Below, one piece after another: positions 16,980-25,133 of a stretch of 64,000 nt of DNA. Every line of letters starts with the position of its first letter. The first letter of the stretch is position 1. A model generated the notes under the pieces. The model was not told the origin of the DNA and did not search any database. It worked only from the letters and a program-made list of their open reading frames with translations. A program made the translations under genes and the position numbers. Origin of the DNA: Streptacidiphilus sp. P02-A3a (GTDB taxonomy: Bacteria; Actinomycetota; Actinomycetes; Streptomycetales; Streptomycetaceae); NCBI RefSeq assembly GCF_014084105.1, contig NZ_CP048289.1:1869922-1933921 (forward strand), read 5' to 3'.

Positions 16980-17854
16980 GTGAACACCGTGAACCGACTG
17001 ACCACCCTGAACCCACCGACCACCGCATTCTGGTCGGCAGCGATCTGGACCGGACGCTGATCTACTCGCCGCGCGCGCTCGCGCTCGGCATGGCCGACGA
17101 GCTGGCACCCCGGCTGCTGACGGTCGAGGTGCACCACGGCAAGCCGCTGTCGTTCATGACCGAGCGCTGCGCCGAACTGCTGGTCCAGCTGATCGGGGCG
17201 GCCGAGTTCGTCCCGGTGACCACCCGGACCCGGAGCCAGTACCTGCGGGTCCACCTGCCCGGACCGGTCCCCGGCTGGGCCCCGCGCTACGCGGTCTGCG
17301 CCAACGGCGGCCACCTGCTGGTCGACGGCGTCACCGACGAGGACTGGCACGCCCGGGTCCAGGCGGTGCTCGCCGACACCTGCGCGCCGCTGGACGAGGT
17401 GGTGCACCACCTGGCGCTCGCGGCCGACCCGGAGTGGACGCTCAAGCGGCGCGTCGCCGAGGACCTGTTCGCCTACCTGGTGGTCGAGCGGGAGCTGCTG
17501 CCGCAGGGCTGGATCGAGGAACTGGCGGCCTGGGCGGAGGAACGCGGCTACGGCGTGTCGTTGCAGGGACGGAAGGTCTACCTGGTGCCGCGACCGCTGA
17601 CGAAGTCGGCGGCGCTGGCCGAGGTCGAGCGCCGCGTCGGCGCCTCGACGGTGCTCACCGCCGGGGACTCGCTGCTCGACGCGGAGCTGCTGCTGGCGGC
17701 GGACCAGGGCTTCCGCCCCGGGCACGGCGAACTCGCCGACAGCGGCTGGACCGCTCCCGGCGTCACCGTCCTGCGCGAGACCGGCGTCGCGGCGGGCGAG
17801 GAGATCGTCCGCCGCCTGCTGGCCAGGGCCCTGGTACCGGCCCCGGTCGGCTGA
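16976..17854 (+). CDS. HAD superfamily phosphatase of the Ter operon
   Basis: A 292-residue HAD hydrolase. Motif I is GSDLDRTLIY with catalytic Asp23 and Asp25; motif IV is AGDSLLDAELL near residues 225-235; a cap domain lies between, as in sucrose-phosphatase or Cof-like members. It should dephosphorylate the product of the upstream PRTase. ATG 16976 overlaps the preceding stop (ATGA), so it is the last gene of a three-gene operon CitE-like, PRTase fusion, HAD. The first 16 residues are a His/Pro/Glu-rich extension of no evident function. Confidence 0.9.
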   Translation: MSEHREPTDHPEPTDHRILVGSDLDRTLIYSPRALALGMADELAPRLLTVEVHHGKPLSFMTERCAELLVQLIGAAEFVPVTTRTRSQYLRVHLPGPVPGWAPRYAVCANGGHLLVDGVTDEDWHARVQAVLADTCAPLDEVVHHLALAADPEWTLKRRVAEDLFAYLVVERELLPQGWIEELAAWAEERGYGVSLQGRKVYLVPRPLTKSAALAEVERRVGASTVLTAGDSLLDAELLLAADQGFRPGHGELADSGWTAPGVTVLRETGVAAGEEIVRRLLARALVPAPVG

Positions 17855-17874
17855 CCGCGCCGACTCGTTCCGGC

Positions 17875-18025
17875 GCGGGCCCTCCCGGGGCGGGCCGCCC
17901 AGCGGTGCGCTGTCCGGCGGCGGGCCGTCCCCGGGGTGGGCTGTGCGGCGGCGGCCTGTCCCTGGGGTGGGCCGTCCGGCGGTGCGCTGTCCGGCGGTGG
18001 GCTGTCCGGCAGGTGGGCTTTCCTG
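17875..18025. repeat. Imperfect GC-rich tandem repeats
   Basis: Variants of a unit containing GGGCCGTCC or GGGCTGTCCGGCGG with GGGGTGGGC linkers recur at least five times between the HAD stop and the FmdB-like stop. No coding sense is apparent. It may act as a transcription barrier or simply be slippage-expanded sequence. Confidence 0.55.
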
Positions 18026-18032
18026 GGGTGGC

Positions 18033-18251
18033 TCAGCCGCAGCAGCCGCCCCCGCAGCAGCCACCGCCGCCGCCCTGGCTGGGCGCGGCGGCGCCGACGG
18101 CCGCCGTGCCGGTCACGGCGACCATGGACATCAGCTTCACCGCGTCCTCGTGCCCGGCCGGGCACATCGCCGGGGCGTTGGCCTGGGACATCGGACGACG
18201 GAGTTCGAACGTGGCTCCGCAGGAACGGCAGCGGTAGTCATAACGAGGCAT
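18033..18251 (-). CDS. FmdB family zinc-ribbon protein
   Basis: A 72-residue protein starting MPRYDYRCRSCGATFELRR, the FmdB/CxxC regulatory zinc-ribbon pattern. Cys8, Cys11 and a second CPAGH element (Cys30, His34) are likely zinc ligands. The last dozen residues are a Gly/Cys-rich run (GGGGGCCGGGCCG), common in Streptomyces members and possibly a metal-binding or unstructured tail. FmdB was first described as a putative regulator of formamidase; its function here is unknown. Confidence 0.9.
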   Translation of the reverse strand: MPRYDYRCRSCGATFELRRPMSQANAPAMCPAGHEDAVKLMSMVAVTGTAAVGAAAPSQGGGGGCCGGGCCG

Positions 18252-18296
18252 GCCCGAAGCTTACGACCCCACCACCCCCACGTCTCCACCTGCCGC

Positions 18297-19547
18297 TCAG
18301 CGGCTTCCGCCGCCCCCGCCCCGCTCCTCGCGGATCGCTTGGACCACCTGGGCCGAGGCCTCCCGGACCGCCGCCATCTCGGTCAGGAACTGCCAGTAGT
18401 CCGGGTGCCGCCCGGTCAGCCCCTCGGCGGCCCGCTCAAGACGGTCCAGCGCGGCGTCCAGCGCCGCCGCGTGGCGCGGGTCGGGCGCGCTGCGCCCGGC
18501 CATCGCGAACCGCTGGGCGTCGCGCAGCGCGAAGCGGGTGCGCTCGATCTCGGCCTGCGGCGCGCGCTGGGCCTCGTTGAGCGAGTGCAGCCGGTCGTTG
18601 ACGGTGTTCAACGCCTCGTCGGCGGTGTTCAGCAGCGTCCGGACAGTCGCCAGCGTGCTCACCGCGTCCTGCCAGCGCTGCTCGTCCCGGGCCCGCTCCG
18701 CCTCGGCGAGCCTCGCCCCGGCGTTCCGCACCGCCTCCAGCGTCTGCTGCGGAACCTGCTGGAGGTCCTGCCAGCAGGCGGCGCTGAAGCGGCGGCGCAA
18801 CTCGCTCAGCGTCGGCTCGACGCCGCCCGACTTGGTCTGCACGCCCTGCGCGCGGGTCCGCAGCGAGGCCAGCCGCTGGTCGATCTCCCGGGCCTGCTCC
18901 GGCAGCCGCGCCGCCTCGGCCCGCACCGCCTCGGCGGTCCGCTGCACCTCCGCCGAGGTCTGCAGCAGCTTCTGCACGCCGTGCCGCCCGGCCCCCTCGC
19001 CGAGCAGCGCCAGCTGCGGCGACAGCGAGGCGAGCCGGCGGCCCAGGTCGTCGGCGGTCAGCCGGGCGGCCCGGACCGCGTCCAGCGCGTTGCTCGCGTC
19101 CAGCCAGGACTGCTTCGCCCGGGCCACCGCCGGGGCGACCTGCGCCAGCTGCGTCTCGGCGGCGGCGACCAGCGGCTCCAGGTACCCGGCGAACCGCTCC
19201 AGATCCGCCTTCGCGGCCTGGAGTTGCTGCCGCGCGTGGTCCAACCGCTGCCGCGCCTGCGCCGCCGCGCCCGCGTCGATCTCCTCCGCGTCCAGGTCGA
19301 CGGCGTCCAGAGCGCCGATGTAGGCGGTGCTGATCTCGTCGATCCGCGCACCCAGCGCGGCGAAGTCCGCGATCGCCCGCTGCGCGCCGGGCGAACTGTC
19401 AGCGGCGGCGACCGCCTCCACCGAGATCTTCACGTCCCGCTGGACCATGTCCAGCTCGTAGAACGCCTGAGCGGCGGCGTCCTTGGCAGCCTGCGCGTCC
19501 GCACGCATCATCTCGCTGCGCCGCCACCGCGCCGATCCGCCCGCCAC
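18297..19547 (-). CDS. Long helical coiled-coil protein of unknown function
   Basis: A protein of about 416 residues that is almost entirely helical: alanine, glutamine, arginine and glutamate heptads run from residue 30 to 390, with no signal peptide or membrane span. Conserved-looking pieces include AFYELDMVQRDVKISVEAV near the start and HPDYWQFLTEMAAVREASAQVVQAIREER at the end. I do not know a function; structural or scaffold roles, perhaps with the Ter complex, are possible. GTG 19547 was chosen because GGGAG lies 5 nt upstream; ATG 19511 is the alternative. The longer frame to 19691 runs into tRNA sequence and is rejected. Confidence 0.75.
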   Translation of the reverse strand: MAGGSARWRRSEMMRADAQAAKDAAAQAFYELDMVQRDVKISVEAVAAADSSPGAQRAIADFAALGARIDEISTAYIGALDAVDLDAEEIDAGAAAQARQRLDHARQQLQAAKADLERFAGYLEPLVAAAETQLAQVAPAVARAKQSWLDASNALDAVRAARLTADDLGRRLASLSPQLALLGEGAGRHGVQKLLQTSAEVQRTAEAVRAEAARLPEQAREIDQRLASLRTRAQGVQTKSGGVEPTLSELRRRFSAACWQDLQQVPQQTLEAVRNAGARLAEAERARDEQRWQDAVSTLATVRTLLNTADEALNTVNDRLHSLNEAQRAPQAEIERTRFALRDAQRFAMAGRSAPDPRHAAALDAALDRLERAAEGLTGRHPDYWQFLTEMAAVREASAQVVQAIREERGGGGGSR

Positions 19548-19683
19548 GTCGACTCCCGCTCCACAACCCGCACCACCGGGCCGCCACGGCCCCCGTCCCC
19601 TCATCCTCGCACCAGCCCCACCCCCACCGCACCCAGCACGACACGGATCACTTCCCGGACCAGGTAGTCTTAGCTCTCGCCCA

Positions 19684-19758
19684 GGGCGCATAGCTCAGTG
19701 GTAGAGCGCTGCTCTTACAAAGCAGATGTCGGCGGTTCGAAACCGTCTGTGCCCACCA
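19684..19758 (+). tRNA. tRNA-Val (anticodon UAC)
   Basis: A complete cloverleaf: acceptor GGGCGCA pairs with TGTGCCC (one G-U), D arm with TAGCTCAGTGGTAGAG, anticodon stem CTGCT/AGCAG around loop CTTACAA giving TAC, and a T arm with GGTTCGAAACC. Discriminator A and an encoded CCA (19756-19758) follow. A truncated tyrosine integrase begins 13 bp downstream with its 3' end toward the tRNA, so this gene is a likely attachment site for an integrative element. Confidence 0.97.
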
Positions 19759-19770
19759 TGAACGTGCAGG

Positions 19771-19971
19771 TCAGAGTGCGTGGCTACAGTGGGTAGCCAG
19801 GTTGCTGGCGGCAGCAGCACGGAATACCAACGTATGACGTCGCTGCGCCGCCCTCTTTGCGGCCTTCTCGGCCTTCTTCGCCTTGCTAAGGATCCTGGCT
19901 CGCTGGGCATCCAACCGGTCGGACACCTCATCGAGCCGGTCGGGCCACAGATGGCCGTAGGTGTCCAAGGT
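19771..19971 (-). pseudogene. C-terminal remnant of a tyrosine site-specific integrase
   Basis: About 65 residues are readable: LDTYGHLWPDRLDEVSDRLD and a basic helical tail. TYGHLWPDRLDEV is the hallmark end of Streptomyces phage/ICE integrases, containing the catalytic Tyr. The homology begins abruptly near 19971, with an in-frame stop just upstream; the rest of the enzyme is gone. Its position beside tRNA-Val is where an element's int gene normally ends, so this is the scar of an element that entered at the tRNA and lost its recombinase. Confidence 0.85.
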
Positions 19972-19977
19972 TCACAG

Positions 19978-20322
19978 CGGCGGCTCCAAGCCCGGAGTCC
20001 GCTGCACGTCGTGCTCGGTGACCTGATCGAGGTTCAGGACCTCGCGTTCCGGCTGCTGGAGAGCGGGATCGGCGGGATCCTGACGTGCAAGGGCCTGGGC
20101 ACCGAGACGCTGCGCCTCGGCCTGGCCCTGGCGTTCGAGGACCTGGAGCTGCACCGCGTGTGGGCGGCGCGGGCGCCGCTCAACACGGCGTCGGACAAGA
20201 CGCTCCTGGCGGCGGGGTTCCAGCGTGAGGGCGTCATACGCGAGCACGTCCACATCAGGGGTGCGTGGCGGGACTCCCCGGTCTACGGGATTCTCGAGTC
20301 GGAGCGGATCGCCGACCGGTAG
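19978..20322 (+). pseudogene. C-terminal remnant of a GNAT N-acetyltransferase
   Basis: The frame ends with RimJ-like GNAT sequence: GLGTETLRLGLALAFEDLELHRVWAARAPLN then AAGFQREGVIREHVHIRGAWRDSPVYGILESE. This covers the acetyl-CoA loop and the last strands only; the N-terminal half is absent and the frame upstream is antisense to the integrase scrap. The breakpoint near 19970 is shared with that scrap, pointing to a deletion that fused two genes. Confidence 0.75.
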
Positions 20323-20430
20323 CCGTTCGTCCATCGTCCTCTCCACCGGTTTGGGTGCGTGGATCGCCGGGGCGCCCGGCCCCCGCGGTTGGTGCGCGAG
20401 GGCCAAGCGGTGGGCGTGCGGGCAGCAGCT

Positions 20431-20453
20431 CCCTGCGGAGGAAGCGGGCAGGG
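20431..20453 (-). terminator. Possible terminator after the graspetide operon
   Basis: CCCTGC (20431-20436) and GCAGGG (20448-20453) form a short stem 26-48 nt beyond the methyltransferase stop. The stem is only 6 bp, so the call is weak. Confidence 0.3.
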
Positions 20454-20478
20454 TCGGGCCGGTTCGGGTGCTGGTGTA

Positions 20479-21669
20479 TCAGACCCGGTGGGTCCAGGCC
20501 GGGCCGTTGGGCCCGTCGGGCTTCTCGTTGCCGATCCAGTAGGTATGGCCCCGTTCGTCGACCGCGAGCCGAACGTGTTCGACGCCGGGTTGGCCGTTGG
20601 CCTGCCAGAGGGTCAAGGTCTCCTCGATCCGGTCCCACAGCGCCAGCGGGCCGCCCTGCCGGACGTTCCACTCTCCCTCAGCACTGGCCTCGGTCAGCTC
20701 GGCGAAGGACTCGCGGTCGACGTCGAACAGGTACGTACGGGACGAGCCGTTGTCGTCCAGCGAGCGAATCAGCTGGACGCCCGGGGCGGCAAGCTGGGCG
20801 AAGAACGCGGGCGTCCAGTCATGGAGGAGCTGCGGGGGCGTACGGGTGGTGCGCTCGCTGGTGGCGTAGGCGGCTCTGGCCGCCAGGTCGCCGGTGGGGT
20901 ACTGGTCGACCTGGGAGCGGGCGGCCATGAACGAGGACCGGGCGACGATGCGTCCGTGCGCGGTGCCGTCTTCGCGGACGGTGAGCTTGGCCAGGCCCGT
21001 GCCGTAGGTCCAGGTGCCGACGGTGGCCAGGATGGTGCCGCCGGGCCGGGTCTGGCGGACCCAGCCGTAGGGGATGCGGCGGACCGCCATGGTGGCGATC
21101 ACGCGATCGTAGGGAGCGAGGCGGGGGTAGCCGGTGAGGCCGTCGCCGTGGACGGTCCACGCGGAGTAGCCGCACGCTTCGAGGGCGGCGTCCGCACGGC
21201 GGGCGACATCGAGATCGACCTCGACGGTGGCCACGTTGTCGGCCCCCAGACGGTGGCACATCAGCGCGGACGAGTAGCCGGTGCCGGTGCCGAGCTCCAG
21301 CACGGTGTTGCCGTCGTCGAGGTCCAGGTGCTGGATCATGCCCAGGACAGTCTCGGGAAGCGTCGAGGACGACGTGGGGAACCCCGTCACGGGCTCGGAG
21401 GTCTGATCGGCGGTCAGATGCCCGTCCAGCTGGGTGACCAGCGACTGGTCGCTGTAGGCAATGGCCAGCCACTCCTGGGGATCCGTGCCGACCGCGGTCT
21501 TCGGGATCCACTGGTTGTCGTCGCCCGGGAGGAAGACGCCGGGGTGCAGGAACGCCTCACGCGGTACTTCCTCCACGGCCCGGCGCAAGGCGGGGTCGTT
21601 CAGCACGCCGGCCGCGGCGAGCCGGTCGGCGAGGTCTCGACGGGCTCCGGCGCTGTCGGCCAGGTTCAT
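20479..21669 (-). CDS. Graspetide-cluster PCMT-like O-methyltransferase
   Basis: A 396-residue SAM-dependent methyltransferase. Its first 230 residues resemble protein-L-isoaspartate O-methyltransferase: ALRRAVEEVPREAFLHPG near residues 28-45, YSDQSLVTQLDG near 72-83 and the SAM loop VLELGTGTGYSSA near 121-133. The extended C-terminus is typical of the methyltransferases that accompany ATP-grasp RiPP maturases. In fuscimiditide-type pathways such enzymes methylate Asp to drive aspartimide formation in the crosslinked peptide; the same is inferred here. ATG 21669 overlaps the ATP-grasp stop (ATGA), making it the third gene of the operon. Confidence 0.92.
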   Translation of the reverse strand: MNLADSAGARRDLADRLAAAGVLNDPALRRAVEEVPREAFLHPGVFLPGDDNQWIPKTAVGTDPQEWLAIAYSDQSLVTQLDGHLTADQTSEPVTGFPTSSSTLPETVLGMIQHLDLDDGNTVLELGTGTGYSSALMCHRLGADNVATVEVDLDVARRADAALEACGYSAWTVHGDGLTGYPRLAPYDRVIATMAVRRIPYGWVRQTRPGGTILATVGTWTYGTGLAKLTVREDGTAHGRIVARSSFMAARSQVDQYPTGDLAARAAYATSERTTRTPPQLLHDWTPAFFAQLAAPGVQLIRSLDDNGSSRTYLFDVDRESFAELTEASAEGEWNVRQGGPLALWDRIEETLTLWQANGQPGVEHVRLAVDERGHTYWIGNEKPDGPNGPAWTHRV

Positions 21670-22631
21670 GATTGCTCTCCTCGTTCGAGCAGGTCGGCGA
21701 AGGCCGTGGCCACCGGCAGACCGGTCTCGGCTTCCAGCCAGCCCCACTGGCCGTTGCTGTTCAACTCCAGCCAGTGCAGGTTCTGCTGGCGGTCCAGGCA
21801 CAGGTCGAAGCTCCCGCTGCACAGCCCGAAGTGGGCCAGGAACTCGATCAGAGCCCGTTGCATCCGGTTGGGCAGGTCGACGACCTTGTACGACAGCGCG
21901 TTGTAGTCCCGGCGCCAGTCCAGCAGGTCGGAGTCGATCCGGACGGTGAACACGCGCTGCCCGACCACGACGACCCGAAGATCGGCGGTCTTGTCGACGC
22001 GAGCCTGGAAGAGGTGCGGAGCGACGCGGACCGAGTCGTCGATCTCCTCGGCGGTCACCGGCTCGGTCCAGACGGACATCCCCACCTCGCCCTGCCGGTA
22101 AGGGGTCCAGCACAGCACCTTGTACACCGCCTCGCCCTGTTCGGTGAGGAAGGCCCGGACAGCGTCGGGGTCGTTCGACACCAGCGTCGGGGGCACCGTG
22201 AAGCCCATGCGCTGGGCCACCGCGAGCTGGGTGGGCTTGTGTTCGGCGGCGTGGTTGCGCAGCGGGTGGTTGACGAACAGGCACCCCGGAAGGCTGTAGA
22301 GGATGCCGCCCAGTCCGTGCCGGACCTGGCTCGAAGTGAATCGGGCGTCAGCCGTGGTCAGCTGGTCGAAGGTCGGCCAGCGTGGGCGGCGCCAGTACAG
22401 CGACCGGGCCTCGCCGATGTCCGCGGTCCGCGACGGGGTACGGATCTGTCCCGCCGGACAGCCCGGCGAGGACCCGAACCGTGCAGAGACCGTCAGGTCC
22501 TCGCCGATGTCCGCCGGATCGAAGCGGACGACGGGCACACCGCGGGTGTTGAGTTCGGCTATCACTGCGTCTGCGGTCGTGTCGTCCGCCTCGGTGGCCA
22601 CGAGCACCGGCCTCTGCACGGTCACGGCCAT
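21666..22631 (-). CDS. ATP-grasp ribosomal peptide maturase (graspetide ligase)
   Basis: A 321-residue ATP-grasp ligase of the family that forms omega-ester or omega-amide crosslinks between Thr/Ser/Lys and Asp/Glu side chains of a precursor. Visible landmarks are the N-terminal pre-ATP-grasp domain (VLVATEADDTTADAVIAELNTRGV), VYKVLCW near residue 170, DLRVVVVGQRVFTVRI near 218-233 and the metal-binding end CLDRQQNLHWLELNSNGQWGW near 279-299 with the ELNSN signature. The start ATG 22631 overlaps the precursor stop and its own stop overlaps the methyltransferase start, so all three genes are translationally coupled. Confidence 0.95.
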   Translation of the reverse strand: MAVTVQRPVLVATEADDTTADAVIAELNTRGVPVVRFDPADIGEDLTVSARFGSSPGCPAGQIRTPSRTADIGEARSLYWRRPRWPTFDQLTTADARFTSSQVRHGLGGILYSLPGCLFVNHPLRNHAAEHKPTQLAVAQRMGFTVPPTLVSNDPDAVRAFLTEQGEAVYKVLCWTPYRQGEVGMSVWTEPVTAEEIDDSVRVAPHLFQARVDKTADLRVVVVGQRVFTVRIDSDLLDWRRDYNALSYKVVDLPNRMQRALIEFLAHFGLCSGSFDLCLDRQQNLHWLELNSNGQWGWLEAETGLPVATAFADLLERGEQS

Positions 22632-22882
22632 CAGTCCTGGTCACTGTCCTGCTGGTAGTCCGGGTCGCTGCGGCTGTCCTGGTTGGTGCTGCCCGGCGTC
22701 TGCTTGTTGGTGCCCTTCAGCGTGCCGTGCTTCCCCATCTCAACGACCGTGCCCTCAGCGTCGCGGAAGACGCCGAGCTGATCGACCGTGTTCACCTCGA
22801 CCGTGGTGAACGGCACCTCGTGGAGCACGGCGTACGAGCGCATTCGACGGAGCCCCCACGGGCGGACGAGCGTGTTCTGCAT
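22631..22882 (-). CDS. ATP-grasp-modified RiPP (graspetide) precursor peptide
   Basis: An 83-residue precursor. The leader (residues 1 to about 50) begins MQNTLVRPWGLRRM, typical of actinobacterial ATP-grasp target peptides, and carries hydrophobic beta-like stretches for recognition. The C-terminal 30 residues are polar: Thr-rich (GTLKGTNKQTPGST) then Asp-rich (QDSRSDPDYQQDSDQD), giving hydroxyl donors followed by acidic acceptors, as expected for ester crosslinks. AGGAGA lies well placed before ATG 22882. It is first in the operon. Ring topology cannot be read from sequence. Confidence 0.9.
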   Translation of the reverse strand: MQNTLVRPWGLRRMRSYAVLHEVPFTTVEVNTVDQLGVFRDAEGTVVEMGKHGTLKGTNKQTPGSTNQDSRSDPDYQQDSDQD

Positions 22883-23136
22883 CTCACGTCTCCTCTGGGT
22901 TGGTGGTGCAGACGTTCAGCGACCGGATGTCCGGCGGACAAGGCCAGCCTGTCACCAGAGGAGGCGACGGTCCGGCCGTGCTGGACTCTCACGATCCCGC
23001 CACAGCCGGCCGCCTGGACGCTGGAGGACTGGTGCACGGTCGGCGTGAATCCTGATCGGCAGGGCTCAGCTGGCCCGGTACTCCTCATGCGGGGTCGCCC
23101 GCGCCCAGGCCGTGTCGAAGGCGTTCGAGCAAAGCT
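22883..23136. promoter_or_regulatory. Promoter region of the graspetide operon
   Basis: These 254 bp contain no credible gene. A perfect inverted repeat TGTCC-GGC-GGACA lies at 22928-22940, about 46 bp before the precursor start, where a regulator could block or help RNA polymerase. The divergent helix-turn-helix gene at 23505 is the obvious candidate regulator. Confidence 0.5.
22928..22940. promoter_or_regulatory. Inverted-repeat operator candidate of the graspetide operon
   Basis: TGTCC and GGACA arms flank GGC, perfectly symmetrical. A similar TGTCC-4-GGACA element occurs near 22449 inside the ATP-grasp gene, which lowers specificity. Confidence 0.4.
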
Positions 23137-23322
23137 TCACCACGGTAGGCGCAGCACGGTCTCGTGCGGCGGTACCGGCCCGGTGCTCTGGACGTCGGCC
23201 ATAGCCTCGCCGCCCAGCCGCCAGCCCTGAATCACGATGGTCTTGGACTCCTCGTCCACCCAGACCGTGGGCGACCGCCCGCCGGGCGACTGCTCGTCCT
23301 TACCGATGAACCGTAGTCCCAC
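23137..23322 (-). CDS. Small conserved Streptomyces protein of unknown function
   Basis: A 61-residue protein (MGLRFIGKDEQSPGGRSPTVWVDEE...) of a family I recall beside helix-turn-helix regulators in Streptomyces, usually paired with a DUF6879-type gene; no such partner is present here. It looks like a compact beta-rich fold with the SPTVWVDEE core. GTG 23322 is chosen because GGGAGG lies 5 nt upstream. It lies upstream of the graspetide operon on the same strand and is divergent from the regulator, so it could be co-regulated. Confidence 0.7.
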   Translation of the reverse strand: MGLRFIGKDEQSPGGRSPTVWVDEESKTIVIQGWRLGGEAMADVQSTGPVPPHETVLRLPW

Positions 23323-23504
23323 AACTACCTCCCGAGTCAAAGCCCTTGCTCGACCTTGCACGTCCTGGGCTTGCATCCAGTACAGGTGAGGCGAGGGTCT
23401 ACGGCCAGGTCCTGGGTGTCGTCCCGCTGTCGTCCCGGTCTCCGACGGGGGCACTGACCGCAGGTCGTCCGCGGGCGTACGATCGGCCCCGGAGGGTGCG
23501 GCAG

Positions 23505-24815
23505 GTGGAGCTGACCACACATCCACTGGCGTATGCACGATCGCTGTACGGCTGGTCCCAGGAAGACCTCGCCCGCCTGATCCGCCAGGCCGCCGCTGCG
23601 CGGGGGCTGCGCTCGGGCACCGATCGGCGCCGGGTGTGGAAGTGGGAGCACAAAGTCGCCGTGCCGGGGACGGATTCACAGATTCTGATCGCAGATGCCC
23701 TCGGGATACCGGAGAGTCGGATACGCGAGGTGGAGTGGCCGTACTGGCTACCCGCCTACGAGGAACCACTGCCGTTCGAGTCCCGCTACACCCTGCAAGC
23801 ACTGCGCGAGTCCCACGGAGCCACGATGGACCGACGATCGTTCACCCTGTTCACCGGACTCGCCCTGGTCGGCCTGGCCAACCAGTGGGCGGCGTTGGAA
23901 CCCGGGCGCCTGTCCGGGGTACTGGACGGGAAATGGGTGGATGTCGAGCTGGTCAGCTGGCTGGAAGGCACAGCGGCGCACCTGATCAGCCTGCCGACCG
24001 AGCAGCGCCAGCACACCGCCGGTCTGCTGGACGCCCACCTGGACACTGTCACCAACCTGATCGAACACGGCCGCTACAACCAGACCGTCGGCATGCGCCT
24101 GCACCACCTAGCCGCCAGCGTGGCCGTTGCCTACGGCTGGTACGCCTTCGACCAGGAGCAGCACGCGGTAGCCGGTCGCCGGTGGGACGCGGCGCTGCGC
24201 AGCGCACACGCCGCCCGCGATCGGGACCTCGGTGCCGGCATCGTGGCGGACTTCGCCTACCAAGCACTGTGGCAGGACAACCCCCGCATCGCCGTAACAC
24301 TCCTGGACAGCGCTCTCTCCGCGCCGCTCCATCCGGTCGCCCGATCACTGCTTCACCTGCGCAAGGCCCGTGCCCACGCTGCCCTCGGGGAGTCCAGGGC
24401 GACACACCGAGCCCTGGACGCCTCCGGCCGGGCATTGGCCGCTTCCGCCGCCGACCCAGCTCCGGAGTGGTGCGCCTGGATGTCTGCGGCCGACCTAGCG
24501 GTTGACGAGGGGGGCTGCCTCCTCGCACTGGGCCGCCCGCACGACGCCTACGACCGCATCACCGAGGGCATCAACCTGCTGCCGGTAGCCCGGGACAAGA
24601 CGCGCGCTGTCTTCCTCACGTACCAGGCCAGGGGCCTGCTCGCCCAGCGTGATCCCGAAGCTGCGGTGGTGCTGCTCACCGAGTCGCACCAGATCGCCAG
24701 CCGCATTGGCGCGAGCCGCTGCCTGGAGCAGGTGCGCCAGGTCAGCGGGCAGTTGGACGCCTACCTCACTGCGCCGGGTGTCGCAGAGTTCCGCGAGCTC
24801 ATCCGCGCTGCCTGA
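23505..24815 (+). CDS. XRE-type helix-turn-helix regulator with TPR-like domain
   Basis: A regulator of about 436 residues. Residues 1-75 hold a Cro/CI-type helix-turn-helix (ARSLYGWSQEDLARLIRQAA, then a GTDRRRVWKWEHKVAVPG turn). The remainder is helical repeats resembling TPRs (WDAALRSAHAARDRDLGAGIVADFAYQAL, LLHLRKARAHAALGE, FLTYQARGLLAQRDPEAAVVLL), a layout used by peptide-responsive regulators. GTG 23505 fits the start of the HTH, with GGAGGG upstream; the frame is open earlier but without family sequence. It is divergent from the graspetide genes and probably controls them. Confidence 0.88.
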   Translation: MELTTHPLAYARSLYGWSQEDLARLIRQAAAARGLRSGTDRRRVWKWEHKVAVPGTDSQILIADALGIPESRIREVEWPYWLPAYEEPLPFESRYTLQALRESHGATMDRRSFTLFTGLALVGLANQWAALEPGRLSGVLDGKWVDVELVSWLEGTAAHLISLPTEQRQHTAGLLDAHLDTVTNLIEHGRYNQTVGMRLHHLAASVAVAYGWYAFDQEQHAVAGRRWDAALRSAHAARDRDLGAGIVADFAYQALWQDNPRIAVTLLDSALSAPLHPVARSLLHLRKARAHAALGESRATHRALDASGRALAASAADPAPEWCAWMSAADLAVDEGGCLLALGRPHDAYDRITEGINLLPVARDKTRAVFLTYQARGLLAQRDPEAAVVLLTESHQIASRIGASRCLEQVRQVSGQLDAYLTAPGVAEFRELIRAA

Positions 24816-25133
24816 CGGAGGCGGAAGGAGTGCTTGGCCGGTGGTCACGTCCAGCTCACCGGGCTGTCCGCCAGCTACCAGCGGCCAGACGCTCACGCAC
24901 GCGGCCGTCCAGCGGTCGAAGTCCAGCGTCCTAGGCGATTCTCCTGCCGGCGTCCCCGACCCCTGTCGCTGGATCGTACGGCGACGGCTTCGGGCTTCCA
25001 CGGGGCCGCCAACCCTATGCCTGACCAGCAAAGACGTAGCCCTCAAGCCCGGAAGGACAACAGCTTCTCAGCCTCAGCGGCTCGGTGGACGAGCTATTGC
25101 TCAATAAAGCGCCAAGGACTGTTCCGTAACCAC
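24816..25133. other. 318-bp gap without recognisable features
   Basis: Between the HTH regulator and the methyltransferase remnant I see no convincing gene, hairpin or repeat. Short frames here lack family-like sequence. It may be decayed accessory DNA. Confidence 0.6.

Noticed and set aside
14157..17108. 983-codon minus-strand frame opposite the Ter operon
   Set aside because: Spans several real plus-strand genes and reads as R/G/V-rich noise; shadow.
18297..19691. Longer version of the coiled-coil gene starting at 19691
   Set aside because: The added 48 residues run into the tRNA gene and are Gly/Arg/Pro-rich; GTG 19547 has a ribosome site.
22792..23088. 98-codon minus-strand frame upstream of the graspetide precursor
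   Set aside because: Overlaps the precursor in another frame, with no ribosome site or family sequence.
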